A DNA stretch of 64,000 nt. Source: Cerrena zonata. Taxonomy: Eukaryota > Basidiomycota > Agaricomycetes > Polyporales > Cerrenaceae. This document shows, piece after piece, positions 49,622 through 58,504 of this stretch. The position numbers were made by a program, and so were the translations under genes. The stretch lies in assembly GCA_038087015.1 (NCBI GenBank), contig JASBNA010000033.1, positions 248,001 through 312,000 on the forward strand, written 5' to 3'. The notes beneath the pieces are model-generated. The model was not told the origin of the DNA. It did not search any database and was given only the letters and a program-made list of their open reading frames with translations. Each line of letters opens with the position of its first letter. Position 1 is the first letter of the stretch.

Positions 49622-51005
49622 CTAATTTGGGGCAAGCTCGAACTCCTTGCCCTCCGTCCTTAATTGTTTAGTATGATCGATGATCTTGTCGAGTCTTTTG
49701 CTCTTGAGTGCTTTAGTATTTTTACGATTGGCCACTCTTTCTTCATCCCATAGTGGAGGGAGAAGACCCCGGCTATCCAAGCCAGTATCCACGATCCAAG
49801 CAAGTAATTGATTAGCGTATTCGACATCTGCCGGGAATTGTAGATTGTGGAAAGTCTTACCAGCCCCCTTTTCTGCTAGTTCTTGTTTATAGGCAGTTTG
49901 CATTTCGGCAGTCGACGGTAATTCGAGTCTTCCGCTATAATAACGGGCAATAATTGAACTCTGGGCCTCAGCAATGGGCATTGGGATAACAAATTTGGGC
50001 AAGGCAACGAGCGATAGAGAAGGGTCCGGGAAATAGAACATTTGTTTATATAGATCGTTAACCTGATTACCATCAGTTATTAAGTTTGGTAAGTATTTAT
50101 GCAAAAATGGGATACTGTATAAGTAGCCAGTGCAAAAAATGATTACATCGATATCACTGATTCTTTCATTGTCAATAGTATGTACTGATCGATCATTATT
50201 ATAGTCATATTTTGTTATTAACCCGATTCTGGTTGCAAATTTATCAATGTCCGATTCCGATTGCAAATCCTTCACACTAACATAGACTTTTTCAGCAGTG
50301 ACACTGATTTGAGTGGCAATATCGGTACCACTAGCATAGTCACCAATAACCAAAACGGTCTTATTGCGGTACTCGGCTGAACTGTCGAAGTATTTGGCAT
50401 GAGTTACCGAATCCGTATTCTTCATACTCCATTCTTTCAATCCTTCAACATCAGGTATGAAAGGAATATCAAAATGGCCATTGGCCACTATCATAGCATC
50501 GTAAGATTTAGTTTGGGTCTCACCATTGCTTTGTATTGTCAACTGCCAAACGTCATTTTCCTTTTTCGCCTCGGTGACGTTGGAATTGTAATGTATAGTG
50601 GCATTAGGTGACTCGGGAACCGTTTCGGCGTATTGCTGAATGTATCGAAGTACTTCTTGTCTTGGTGGGAAAGTTGCAGTAGACTCCGGGAAGTGCACAT
50701 CACGGTACTCCATCATGCTGCTAATAAGATTGGTTTCCAAGTACTTATACATGGGAGAGAAAAACTCGCCTTTGGAACCAGTGAGTAGATCAAATGCTTC
50801 GGGATTGGTAGAAGGAACCTGAGGCCGTCTGGAGGATTTATCTCCACTGTAGTACCATAATCCACCCAATTGGTCTCTTCTTTCATACAAATCAACCAAC
50901 TCGAATCGGGCTGGTTCTGATAAAATGGCTTTATACGCAGCCACCCCTGCTGGTCCCACCTCCAACTATCGCAATTCTCTTATACCGAGGTGTAGTAACC
51001 GTCAT
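49622..51005 (-). CDS. Flavin-containing monooxygenase, one frameshift in the FAD motif
   Basis: FMO-type enzymes use FAD and NADPH to oxygenate soft nucleophiles; yeast Fmo1 oxidises thiols. From the ATG at 51005 the frame reads into the FAD Rossmann motif (RIAIVGGG) and is then broken by an extra base in a C-run at 50955-50957. The next frame carries PAGVAAYKAIL, LYERRDQLGGLWYYSG, NGHFDIPFIPDVEGLKEW (FMO-type linker) and the NADPH motif VLVIGDYASGTDIATQI. Removing one base gives 461 codons (Fmo1 has 432 residues). It is divergent from the spliced orphan. As with its neighbours, I suspect a sequence error rather than a dead gene. Confidence 0.85.
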
Positions 51006-51682
51006 TTCCTTATGCTTAACCGGTGAAAGTAACAACGCTATCAAAAAGGCAAATATCAAGTAACCTACTGCAATCATTAGCTGCTTCTTTTTTCCCGTTC
51101 TTCCTGTCCTTTTTTCCTTATCTTTCGTCCACGGCTAACAGTGGACCAATACAATCACGCGATAACTCCTGACCACTACCGGACCATTAGTTATGTCAAT
51201 AACGCTGTATAATAACAAATAGACTCAGAGATTACTGTACGCATTCAAGACGAACATCCTTCTTTTTTGCAACAGCATTATGTCTACGAAGAAAGGGTGT
51301 ACCAATACCCATCTTGGTTTCCACATAGGGAGAAATCGTCAGCAACCCAGAGATAACATCCCAATGGAGCAGTCCCGACAATAATCATGCGACGCAGAAA
51401 ATATCCATCTTCTGGTCATCTATCATCAGTTTGGTCACATTGTAGCCCTGATGGCTCCACTATATGGTCATGGTTCCCATTATCCTGCATACAGGCGGGC
51501 AAACCATTCCCCCATACAAAAGCTCCCCTCCATGACGGGCCTATGACTCTGGAGGTTTTTGTTGCTGGAGAGCTTTAATTTTTCATTATTTCAGGCCGAT
51601 TGGAAAAACCAAAGAAGAAGCGTTATCTTTGTCTTTATACTTTCTTGATACCCTGATCTTTTTCATTATACCCTGGCTAACG
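51006..51682. other. Region between divergent genes, partly coding-like
   Basis: Several plus-strand open stretches in different frames (for example about 51265-51350 and 51387-51578), and a hydrophobic segment read at 51629-51680 just before the next ATG, hint that the downstream gene may start further up and be broken by indels or an intron. I could not build a consistent model, so I leave it unassigned. Confidence 0.35.
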
Positions 51683-52898
51683 ATGTCACATCCCGCAGCC
51701 AGTATTAAGTCCATAATTAGTGGTAAGACTAATTTGGATACTCCCGAGTTTGATGCCTTTGAAAGTGGTACTAGTTTTGAAGATTTGGGAAATGGTAATA
51801 GGATCCAGATTTCGACGATGATATTAGTTCCAAATTCAGTCACGACTCCAATTACAGCGTAACCTCAAGGAATATATTGAATTTGTCTAATACAAATCCT
51901 CCCTCTTATACTACTTATCAAAGTAAGCTGTGGATAAAGATTTCTATAGGCAGAATTCTTCCACAAATATATCGTTGGCGTCTTCGAATAGTGAATATCA
52001 GCAGGATGTTAGTACTAAAGTGGAATTTTCGACTCCGCTTCACCCAAATACCAGTAGTGAATTAGGAAAGAACGGAGGTGGAGCCCTGCCTTTGGAAACC
52101 AACTCGAGACCGTTGTCTAGAAATTCGACCACGTCCTGTCTTTCCACCACCGCAACAAAGGATGGAGTTGAAGGGAAGAAGCTACACCGCTCGGGTCCAA
52201 CTGCGTACTCTAGTAACATAATTGTGTCCATGCTCCAGAATCAGGGCCAACTGCAGCAGCAGCAGCAACCACAACCACGCTCTGTCCAGCCACAACCGTC
52301 TCGCTACTACTCCGATCCTTCGTCTCCTCTTGCTAACAAGAACCTAGACATTCAACGAAATTTCCACGATGGCTTGGATAAACCACCTCCTCGCAAAAGT
52401 CAAGTCGTCAGCTCGGACCAAAGCCCCAGCTCAGCTTATCTAGCCCCAGAAAATGACGATCTCAGTATGGATCACGACACCCCTATGGAGAAACCAAACA
52501 ACTTCAGCCAGGCCTCTGTCTACTCTACCTCTGCCCAGGTTGATGGGGACGAAGGTAAGAAGTACGCTGTGGACATCACCCAATTTTCAGATTCTGTTCC
52601 TCCGGTCTCTCTTAAAGAGAAAATCGATATGATCGATACTGATAACGTCACTCCAAAAGAGAAGTGAGTCTTCTCTCTCTATTTGTATATATGCCTACAC
52701 ATATATAAGTTAATGTCTTTTCACGTTGTATAATTTAATGTATCCTATGGATATTGACTGCAAATGTAAAAACCTTCTAGTGCGAAAAAAACACTCAATA
52801 ACCAAAATCCTTCAGTGGAGAATGAAAAAAAATTTACTCCATCGACAAGCGAACCCGATTTTGCCATCTTTGACCTCCCAGACCCTCAACCTTCTTAG
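51683..52898 (+). CDS. Ser/Gln/Pro-rich orphan protein with a 3'-terminal intron, two frameshifts
   Basis: I do not recognise this protein. It starts MSHPAASIKSIISGKTNLDT; a hydrophobic stretch in the same frame just upstream (LYFLDTLIFFIIPWLTM) suggests the true start may lie earlier, after a membrane helix. One-base losses near 51801 and 51930 split it; restoring both joins FDDDISSKFSHDSNYSVT to DKDFYRQNSSTNISLASS. The body is low complexity with a polyglutamine stretch. The unspliced frame stops at 52667 (PKEK). Removing an intron at 52664-52780 adds 38 residues ending FAIFDLPDPQPS at 52898. Only 20 bp then remain before AIM9. It could be a plasma-membrane signalling protein, but this is a guess. 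Confidence 0.6.
52664..52780 (+). other. Predicted 3'-terminal intron (117 nt), possibly retained
   Basis: The donor is GTGAGT (52664-52669), a branch-like TATTGAC lies about 20 nt before the acceptor, and the acceptor is TTCTAG ending at 52780. The joined codon AA|T keeps the frame into 38 protein-like residues. Retention leads to an immediate in-frame TGA formed by the donor itself. Confidence 0.6.
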
Positions 52899-52918
52899 TC
52901 CGTTGAAATTGTCAATTC

Positions 52919-54854
52919 ATGATGTTGAGAACTTTTTCAAGAACCAGATTGGCATCCAATGCCATTAAAGCAAACTCCAGGCTCTCGTTGGGCTCAAGAG
53001 CTTTTGCTTCTCCCTTGGTTGCCAATACTTTGTCTAAAAGACTGAATTCAACTTTAAGTGATAAGCCTAAAGAAGTCTTCACTAAGGTTAGTGACACCCA
53101 GGATCCTCAAAGAAGTCCATTTTTCCAATACACTTGGGGGACTTGGATGAATAATGATAAAGTTGAACGTGCCAAAAGACAAACCAAATTCTCAATTGAA
53201 GGTATTACCAGCTTATTAGAGGATTTGAATTTGACCAGAAAAAATTCTGAAAACGTTGACAAAAGTGGTGAACCATTTGTTAAGAAACCAACTCAATTAA
53301 AGGACGGTACTAAAGTGCTAACCAATAACCTTTCCCCAGATTTAATTGGTAAGGCAAGCAATGATCAATTATTGGTCAAATCAATTGCTAGTATTCATGA
53401 AGGTAAACACCACAGAATCTATAAAGTTACATTGTCATCTGAAAAAGAATTGGTTTTGAGAATCCCTTACAAATTGGAATCAGATCATGCAATTTCATCT
53501 AAAATCAAAAGTGAAGTAGCCACTTTGGATTTCTTAAACTTGAAATTAGGTGCTAATGTTCCAAAAGTAATTGCTTATGGTGATTCAAGAAATAATAGTT
53601 TAGAATCACCTTTCATCTTGATGGAATACATCGAAGGTGAATTGTTAATGAAACAATGGAATCCTTTGGTTTCAGATGAAGCCGAAGGTGCGGTAGAAGA
53701 TTTGAAAAAAGTCATTGATCCTATTGTGGACTTTCAAGATAAATTACTTTCAGTCACTTTCAACAAATCTGGGTCCTTATACTTTTTCGATGATGTTGAT
53801 GTAACCAACCAAGGTGTCACTCCTTATGAAGGTGAAGAAAACCCTCTTTTAAAAGACAGATGGAGAATTGGTCCTAGTGTCGAAAAACATTTTGCCAAAA
53901 ATAAGAATAAGTTATCTGAAAAAGAAATTGCTCAATACAACGGTCCATGGGATGCTGAGAAACCTTTAGATCTTGTTACTTCTGTCGCTGATGTTGAATT
54001 GGCCAATTTGAAAAATAGATTGGCTTTGGCTCAAGCTGACGCTGGCAGTAAAGTTGAAAGTATCGACTTGTTAAATAAACAAATCTGCAACTTTTGAAAA
54101 CTTTAAAACCATGAGTGATAAATTAATCAAACCAGATTCTTCAGCTATTATGAATGTTGCAGAGTTATTTAAACCAAGATTATACGCTCCAGATTTGGAT
54201 CCATTGAACGTTATTGTTAATTCTAATAAAAAAGATACTCCTTACTTTCTCGATTTTGAATATTCTACTATCAAGCCATTTATTTTCTTTAATTACCCAG
54301 CTTTTGTTGCTTACCAAGGAGCTAAAATTTATAATTTACAAGAAGATATTCCTGATTATGATAAATTGGACGAAGTTGATAAACAACAATACCAATTCAT
54401 GTACTACAAGACTAGAAATGAAAGATTATGGGAACATGCATTGAATGATAGAAAACACGATTTAATTGCAGTTGCTTCTCCTCATATCAAAGTTTTGAAA
54501 AGTCCTTATGTTCAAGCTTTGGAATTCAAAAATGATAAAGATCATTTATACGTTGAAGGATCAATTGTTCAATTACAAGCAATGTGGGAGGCCTACGTAG
54601 CAAACGGTATTTGTAATGCCACCGAATCTGAATTCCCAATCAAATATTCTGCTGACTACTTAGATCAACACCAAAAAGATTTGGAAGAATACCAAATGGA
54701 AATTGTATCTAGTCCATTCGCTGCTACTGGTGGCTGGGTCCCTCACGACATGTTCGTTCAATTAAAAGAACAAGGGATCATTGTTGAAGATGCTTCCGGT
54801 AACTATAAAATTGAAACCGAAGCTGCCTTGAAAGAAGATCCTCCAGCCAATTAA
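52919..54854 (+). CDS. AIM9: Mitochondrial APH-kinase-like protein Aim9, one frameshift
   Basis: Aim9 is a mitochondrial protein of the aminoglycoside-phosphotransferase-like fold whose loss raises mitochondrial-genome loss in S. cerevisiae. An N-terminal presequence (MMLRTFSRTRLASNAIKA) precedes FFQYTWGTWMNNDKVERAKR, the family signature. The kinase-like lobe shows ELVLRIPYKLESDHAISSKI and ILMEYIEGELLMKQW; after the slip come RLYAPDLDPLNVIVN (catalytic-loop Asp and Asn) and YFLDFEYSTIKPF (metal-binding Asp). An extra base at 54089-54090 breaks the frame. Without it there are 645 codons, against 627 residues in S. cerevisiae. Its promoter must overlap the 3' end of the preceding gene. Confidence 0.9.
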
Positions 54855-54959
54855 AATTTCGTCTCTTTTCTGTACATAAATAAAACCACATAAATAAAAT
54901 GATACATAAATATCAGGTAAATCAAAATTCTATTATACAAAATAATGCTATACATGTAA

Positions 54960-55481
54960 TTATAAGTACTTTCTTGCTATTAACTTAATACGTAAGTCAA
55001 AATCGGGAGACGAAATTGGATCATTAACCGCATAAAACGGATTCAACAAACACTTGACATAAAGTTCATTCACCTCCATGAAAAATTGCTTTATAGAGTT
55101 ATCATCGTACTTGCTGGTAGAGCTACCTCCTGAACCAATACCCCCAGAACCATGATTACTATTGGTATTGGAATCGTGACATAAAATAAACTTGATATTC
55201 CCTTGAGTTATAAAAGCGTTCACAAGTAGTCCATAAAACGAGTCAATGCGGCCCAAATTGAACACACTGGAAGACCACTGGGCATCCTCTATAAGATCAA
55301 GCGATGAATTGGATATAAACGGTAGTAGTTCCTTCACACTGGTTGGAAATTGTGATTTACCTGGAATATAAGCATTCTGTCCGCTTATTGACAGCGAACC
55401 TCCGGCTTTGAAAGACGACAACTCCAATTCATAAATCGGATTATCCCTAGTCCCTATTATGGTGAAGTAGTATGATGACAT
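54960..55481 (-). CDS. TRS20: TRAPP complex core subunit Trs20 (sedlin)
   Basis: Trs20/sedlin is a longin-fold adaptor subunit of the TRAPP tethering complexes in ER-Golgi traffic and autophagy. The 173-residue product matches the 175 of S. cerevisiae. The N-terminus MSSYYFTIIGTRDNPIYELE is the first longin strand of sedlin, and IEDAQWSSSVFNLGRIDSFYGLLVNAFITQGNIKFILCHD is the core block. A Gly/Ser loop near 110-125 is typical of the yeast proteins. The C-terminus FYAVNDPISSPDFDLRIKLIARKYL is conserved; it includes the Asp (DPI) position that is mutated in human SEDT disease. Complete. Confidence 0.93.
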   Translation of the reverse strand: MSSYYFTIIGTRDNPIYELELSSFKAGGSLSISGQNAYIPGKSQFPTSVKELLPFISNSSLDLIEDAQWSSSVFNLGRIDSFYGLLVNAFITQGNIKFILCHDSNTNSNHGSGGIGSGGSSTSKYDDNSIKQFFMEVNELYVKCLLNPFYAVNDPISSPDFDLRIKLIARKYL

Positions 55482-56068
55482 GTCCTTAATTCAAGTAGTA
55501 TCCACTATATCATCAACCTTTTCCAATCCTTCAATGATTTGGTTGTTCTGTTAGTTGAGGGCCCAAACTGCAATTTACCCAGCGAGGACCAGTTTGCAGG
55601 TTGGCCACAATCCTCGATTGTTTTTCTTTCATTCAAATTCTGTTTATTTTGATTTTGAACTTTGTTTATGATTTAAGACCGTAGTCAAGGATACAGCAGA
55701 GAAGTGACATTTTACTTCCATTTGATTGAAGAGGTTACTTCTAGCCTTTTGGTAAAATCCCAAAGACAACGTTCGAGCCAGCCCGAAACTCACCTTGTGC
55801 TCAACAAAAGGTAATTCCCAATACTAACCAAGGAGTTGAGTTGAATCCATTCTTCATCATCTTTGGGAAGTTTGTGCTTCGGTCCTTTGCACATTCCTCA
55901 GAAGAGGGTAACTGATATAAAGATTGGTGTTTAGATACTACTATTTCCCTTCGTGCTAGATTTTTTTTTTTTTCTTTTTGACTCCAATAGAATCTACCCG
56001 AATTTTCATATCCTTTATATTTTACTTTATAATTTGCAAAAAAAGATTATACGAGGATTTTTAACACA
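55482..56068. other. Divergent TRS20 / orphan promoter region
   Basis: About 590 bp of intergenic DNA with a T-run at 55960-55972. No element or gene is recognised. Confidence 0.45.
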
Positions 56069-57739
56069 ATGGCCCTGCATCACCATCTGTTGTTGAAGCA
56101 GTTTCTGCCTTTCCATCATCGTCCAAGATCTCTGGATTTAGATAAACCCAATTTTGTCTTTTCTTCAGATATTCCGGTTAAAGTTGGTGATGTCGTGAAC
56201 AACTATTTCAATAATCATTATGATGATCAAGCATCGGAGGATATAGTCGACCTAGCCGATAAGATTATAGAGTTCAATGTGAATATTGAGTTGAATACCC
56301 TTTTGATGAGAAATAGATCGCTTCGACCTTCAGATTTAATTAAAGAAAAACTTATATTTTTAGCAAAATCTGCAGTTCGTCACAATTCGTCTGATAAACG
56401 GAAGGATGTCCCCACTTTCAATCCTGCTTCTCCATCATCCCGTATCGGAAGCTTATACATGTTCCCTACAAATGAAACATTTATTGTTAGTTTATCATTG
56501 AAACTATTGGATTTCATCATAAGTATTAAAGAATTAGAAAACTTCCGTATAGATTTTCTCAAAGATGAAAATTATGGACTTCTTCTTCTTTGTGATGAAC
56601 AACTTATTGATCAACTAGAGGACTATATCAAAAAAAGATTCATTTATGAGATTAAACAAAAGCTTACCCCCAAAAAAGTTGTTAAACGTCCTAAAGAAAG
56701 GGTCAATTCTGCATCAACAGCAGTGGATTCCTCTGATAATGAAGAGACCAGCCCGACAAATACTGAAAATGAAGATGCTAGTACCATTGTTGAAAGATTG
56801 CCAGTCTTAAGTAATTCTGTTTCAATGACTGATATTTCGATTAATGAAGATAGTTTTCGTAACGATAATTCAAAAATTAATAATAGTGATTTTTTGGATC
56901 AAGAAGACAAATTTTCCTCCACTGACAATATAGAGTTAATAAAATCTAATGATACAACATGCTCTACAAATATTGATGATAATGATAATGACGACCACGA
57001 CATGCAAGACATTACCCGAGACAAACCTTATAAACTTAATGACAATATATTATCAGGTTTGAACTATATTTCTAATCCCAACATAAATTTGAAGACTAAA
57101 TTACAAAAATTAAATATAAAACACAGAGAGGATGATTTCCTAGACAATGTTAATAATCTTAGACATAATGAAGAAAATGACTCCTTGATTCTTGATGATA
57201 TTAATGCTTTTGGTTGTGATCTTCATGATTTTAATAACCCCGAAGCAACATTTGACTTGGAAGTATCTTTGAATTCTATAAATGATAACGACGAGCCTTA
57301 TAATACTTTACATAAAACTCAAAAGGGGGAATTTAATCAACTGCTTAGTTTGAAACCACCAATAGATCTCCGACCTAACGATATTTTAGACACTCCACTT
57401 ACTTCTCCACTGAAATTAACCAGAAATAGCTCTTCTTTTACTTCACCTTCTAAAATGATGACATCAAGAAGAACTTCAACGACATCTTTTTCAATGATAA
57501 ACACCGAAGATAAAGATCTTGAATTTGCCTTTAAAAACAAGTCACCCATGGTGCCTTCATACATTAAAGAAGATAAGAAGTTTAAATTCATAAAAGTAGG
57601 TAAAGTTCAGAAGTTTGTTAATCTATTCGAAGAGAAAAAGATGGACGATAATGTTGCAAGTAGACATCAGAGTCGAACAAATACCAGACCTTCAAGCCCT
57701 TTGAAAAAACAAAGAAAGGACATTTTCACGGAAGAGTAA
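56069..57739 (+). CDS. Orphan protein with a conserved-looking N-terminal domain
   Basis: I do not recognise this 556-residue protein. Residues about 1-200 look folded: a His-rich start, VFSSDIPVKVGDVVNNYFNN, helical VDLADKIIEFNVNIELNTLL, then LRPSDLIKEKLIFLAKSAVR and IVSLSLKLLDFIISIKELEN. The rest is disordered, Asn/Asp/Ser-rich, with several SP/TP sites (LDTPLTSPLKLTRN, RPSSPLKKQRK). A basic C-terminal motif KFKFIKVGKVQKFVNLFEEKK, a run that looks like a docking peptide, precedes the tail. The pattern suggests a Cdk-regulated protein, but function is unknown. It is convergent with SRB6. Confidence 0.6.
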   Translation: MALHHHLLLKQFLPFHHRPRSLDLDKPNFVFSSDIPVKVGDVVNNYFNNHYDDQASEDIVDLADKIIEFNVNIELNTLLMRNRSLRPSDLIKEKLIFLAKSAVRHNSSDKRKDVPTFNPASPSSRIGSLYMFPTNETFIVSLSLKLLDFIISIKELENFRIDFLKDENYGLLLLCDEQLIDQLEDYIKKRFIYEIKQKLTPKKVVKRPKERVNSASTAVDSSDNEETSPTNTENEDASTIVERLPVLSNSVSMTDISINEDSFRNDNSKINNSDFLDQEDKFSSTDNIELIKSNDTTCSTNIDDNDNDDHDMQDITRDKPYKLNDNILSGLNYISNPNINLKTKLQKLNIKHREDDFLDNVNNLRHNEENDSLILDDINAFGCDLHDFNNPEATFDLEVSLNSINDNDEPYNTLHKTQKGEFNQLLSLKPPIDLRPNDILDTPLTSPLKLTRNSSSFTSPSKMMTSRRTSTTSFSMINTEDKDLEFAFKNKSPMVPSYIKEDKKFKFIKVGKVQKFVNLFEEKKMDDNVASRHQSRTNTRPSSPLKKQRKDIFTEE

Positions 57740-57829
57740 TCATTTCAACTGTAATTATAAATGGTCTCCATTATTATCTTAATGTATTTATTACGATTTA
57801 TGAATCACAACTGTAGTCAATCTAGTAAT

Positions 57830-58246
57830 TTATATACTTTCAACCTTTTTAGTATCCTTGAACCCCGCTATTCTCTCTGTGAGCTCATTGAATTTATCAA
57901 ACACTGCCCTAACCTCCTCTTCGCTTTTGTCTTCATTGGCATTTCGAGTGACTTTCAAAGTTCCTAAACACCATGTTTCTTTAAGGTCTCTGGTAATCGA
58001 AAGGAGATCTTCGCAAAGCCTTATTATCAAAGCAGAATCGGACTCAATAGTAAGGTTCTCAACTGAAAGCTGTTCTCTCGATTTATCCTGAATAATGGCT
58101 ACTTCGAATATATCTTCGAATTTTTGAAGTATTTGTTCAACATTTGTATCTATTCTCTCTAATTAAGCTATGTTAGTATACGTATATAAAAAACATCACT
58201 GATTTTTAGTTCACATACGGAGAAGTGCAATTGATCTTGGTTGCAT
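57830..58246 (-). CDS. SRB6: Mediator head-module subunit Srb6/Med22, with one intron
   Basis: Srb6 (Med22) is a head-module subunit of Mediator that links activators to RNA polymerase II. Exon 1 (58246-58219) encodes MQPRSIALL plus one base; exon 2 (58158-57830) continues QRIDTNVEQILQKFEDIFEV. The spliced protein is 118 residues, against 121 in S. cerevisiae. The conserved block LTIESDSALIIRLCEDLLSI, followed by TRDLKETWCLGTLKV, identifies it. An unspliced model would lose the first third, including the first helix. It is divergent from the DAHP-synthase-like gene. Confidence 0.92.
58159..58218 (-). other. SRB6 intron (60 nt) with a bypassed first AG
   Basis: The donor is GTATGT (58218-58213), branch TACTAAC at 58178-58172. 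The first AG is only three bases past the branch (58169-58168). Using it would bring TAA into frame; the next AG at 58160-58159 gives an open frame and the correct Med22 N-terminus. Confidence 0.9.
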
Positions 58247-58423
58247 TTTGTATTTTTGACTGAAATCTTCCAAGGTAGAAGTATCTGTTGTCGGATTTGA
58301 CTATTTTTCGAAGTTTTTTTTGAATTGATTTTTCAGTGCGTTCGAAAACCAAAAAAAAATCCTGAAATAAGGCTGCAAATTTTTCTGTATCTGTGGAATT
58401 TTTTTTTGTAATTCTAAGAGTTT

Positions 58424-58481
58424 CTCCTTCGGTAGATATATAATCGAAGATTTCCTCCTTCGGTAGATATATAATCGAAGA
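58424..58481. repeat. 27-bp perfect direct repeat with internal inverted repeat
   Basis: Two identical 27-bp copies at 58424-58450 and 58455-58481 (period 31 bp). Each contains the inverted arms CTTCG and CGAAG separated by 13 A+T-rich bases. They end 24 bp before the ATG of the DAHP-synthase-like gene. Confidence 0.9.
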
Positions 58482-58504
58482 GTTAATAGGTAGCTATTTG
58501 TATC

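Noticed and set aside
52726..52968. Plus-strand 80-codon open frame between the orphan and AIM9
   Set aside because: The same bases read better in another frame as the last exon of the orphan.
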